The position numbers and the translations under genes were made by a program. From an uncultured Collinsella sp. (GTDB lineage Bacteria; Actinomycetota; Coriobacteriia; Coriobacteriales; Coriobacteriaceae), in NCBI GenBank assembly GCA_900552345.1, contig URZN01000098.1, positions 1 to 5,649 of the forward strand: a stretch of 5,649 nucleotides of DNA, in the 5' to 3' direction. The notes under the pieces are model-generated. The model did not search any database, was not told the DNA's origin, and was given only the letters and a program-made list of their open reading frames with translations. Positions 5,278 through 5,649 of this stretch are shown in pieces (position 1 is the stretch's first letter; each line of letters begins with the position of its first letter).

Positions 5278-5577
5278 TTAGACGAGCTTAATCTTCTCGA
5301 TGTCCTTGCGCGAGGACTCGCGATACAGCGAGAACTTGCGGCCGATAACCTGGACGACCTCGGCATGGCAGCGGTCGGCGAGCTCTTCGGCGGCCTCGCG
5401 GGCGGAAAGGCTGGAACCATCGAGTACGGAGCACTTAACGAGCTCGTGCTTCTCCAGGTAGGCGACCGTCTGCTCGACGGTGCCCTCGTTGATGTCGGAC
5501 TTGCCGATGATGATGGCGGGGTTGAGGTGATGGGCCATGCTGCGAAGCTGCTTGACCTGGGCTCCTGTCAGTGCCAT
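5278..5577 (-). CDS. yhbY: YhbY-family (CRM domain) RNA-binding protein, ribosome assembly
   Basis: A 99-residue single CRM (CRS1-YhbY) domain protein; E. coli YhbY has 97. The family associates with pre-50S ribosomal particles in the cytoplasm. The sequence follows the family along its length: LTGAQVKQLRSMAHHLNPAI (3-22), then IIGKSDINEGTV (23-34), KHELVKCSVL (43-52), EAAEELADRCHAEVVQVIGR (61-80) and the closing strand KFSLYR (81-86). The CRM GxxG loop, GSNG in E. coli, reads GKSD here (25-28), so its last Gly is replaced by Asp; whether this is normal for the clade I cannot tell. The start ATG (complement of 5575-5577) gives exact family length, but the upstream AGCGAG is a weak ribosome site. 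The gene runs opposite to the regulator, with 68 bases between the stop codons. In many Gram-positives yhbY lies near obg, nadD and rsfS, which would be beyond the right edge. Confidence 0.92.
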   Translation of the reverse strand: MALTGAQVKQLRSMAHHLNPAIIIGKSDINEGTVEQTVAYLEKHELVKCSVLDGSSLSAREAAEELADRCHAEVVQVIGRKFSLYRESSRKDIEKIKLV

Positions 5578-5649
5578 GGGTTCTCGCTTTCTATGTTATG
5601 GGGCGCCCCACGATGGGGCCTTAATCTACGTGAGCTGTCCCACGATAGC
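5578..5649 (-). promoter_or_regulatory. yhbY upstream region with a GC hairpin, cut by the window edge
   Basis: GCCCCA (5605-5610) pairs with TGGGGC (5614-5619) around a three-base loop. The 5' arm also belongs to the palindrome GGGGCGCCCC (5600-5609), so two hairpins compete. No T run follows on either strand. On the minus strand TAGATT (complement of 5623-5628) could be a -10, but its -35 would fall at or beyond the edge. The role is unresolved. Confidence 0.35.

Overview
The window looks like a high-GC, probably Gram-positive chromosome. The combination of a stand-alone glucose-type IIA protein, a short-form NagB and a very large ATPase regulator ending in a SARP/BTAD module suggests the Coriobacteriia (Collinsella-like). 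That taxonomic call is inference from gene style, not a measured match. The first 51 bases are not genomic. They read as an Illumina Nextera i7 index primer plus transposase end, so the real contig begins at about base 52, inside a gene.

Layout. 53-196 (+): last 47 codons of glmM (phosphoglucosamine mutase). 268-765 (+): complete glucose-family PTS IIA protein. 766-1036: 271-base gap that appears to hold a promoter and a long structured leader. 1037-1765 (+): nagB (glucosamine-6-phosphate deaminase), followed by a clear intrinsic terminator at 1798-1826. 1827-2209: 383-base gap with operator-like dyads and repeats but no gene. 2210-5209 (+): a 999-residue regulator with an N-terminal P-loop ATPase, a long helical middle and a C-terminal winged helix plus BTAD. 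5278-5577 (-): yhbY, convergent with the regulator, with a terminator hairpin for the minus strand at 5208-5238. 5578-5649: yhbY upstream region, cut by the window edge.

How the genes fit together. GlmM converts glucosamine-6-P to glucosamine-1-P for wall precursors, and NagB deaminates glucosamine-6-P to fructose-6-P plus ammonia. The IIA protein passes phosphate to a sugar permease of the glucose/N-acetylglucosamine class. The left third is therefore a glucosamine-6-P supply-and-demand group on one strand. The regulator next door is an unassigned STAND-like transcription factor; its target is not visible here.

The most interesting signal is in the nagB leader. Bases 927-939 are complementary, with one mismatch in 13, to 1027-1039, which covers the Shine-Dalgarno core and the whole ATG of nagB. 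A ready-made ribosome-site-masking helix like this suggests translational control of nagB by a cis-acting RNA. No tRNA, rRNA, CRISPR array or insertion sequence was recognised.
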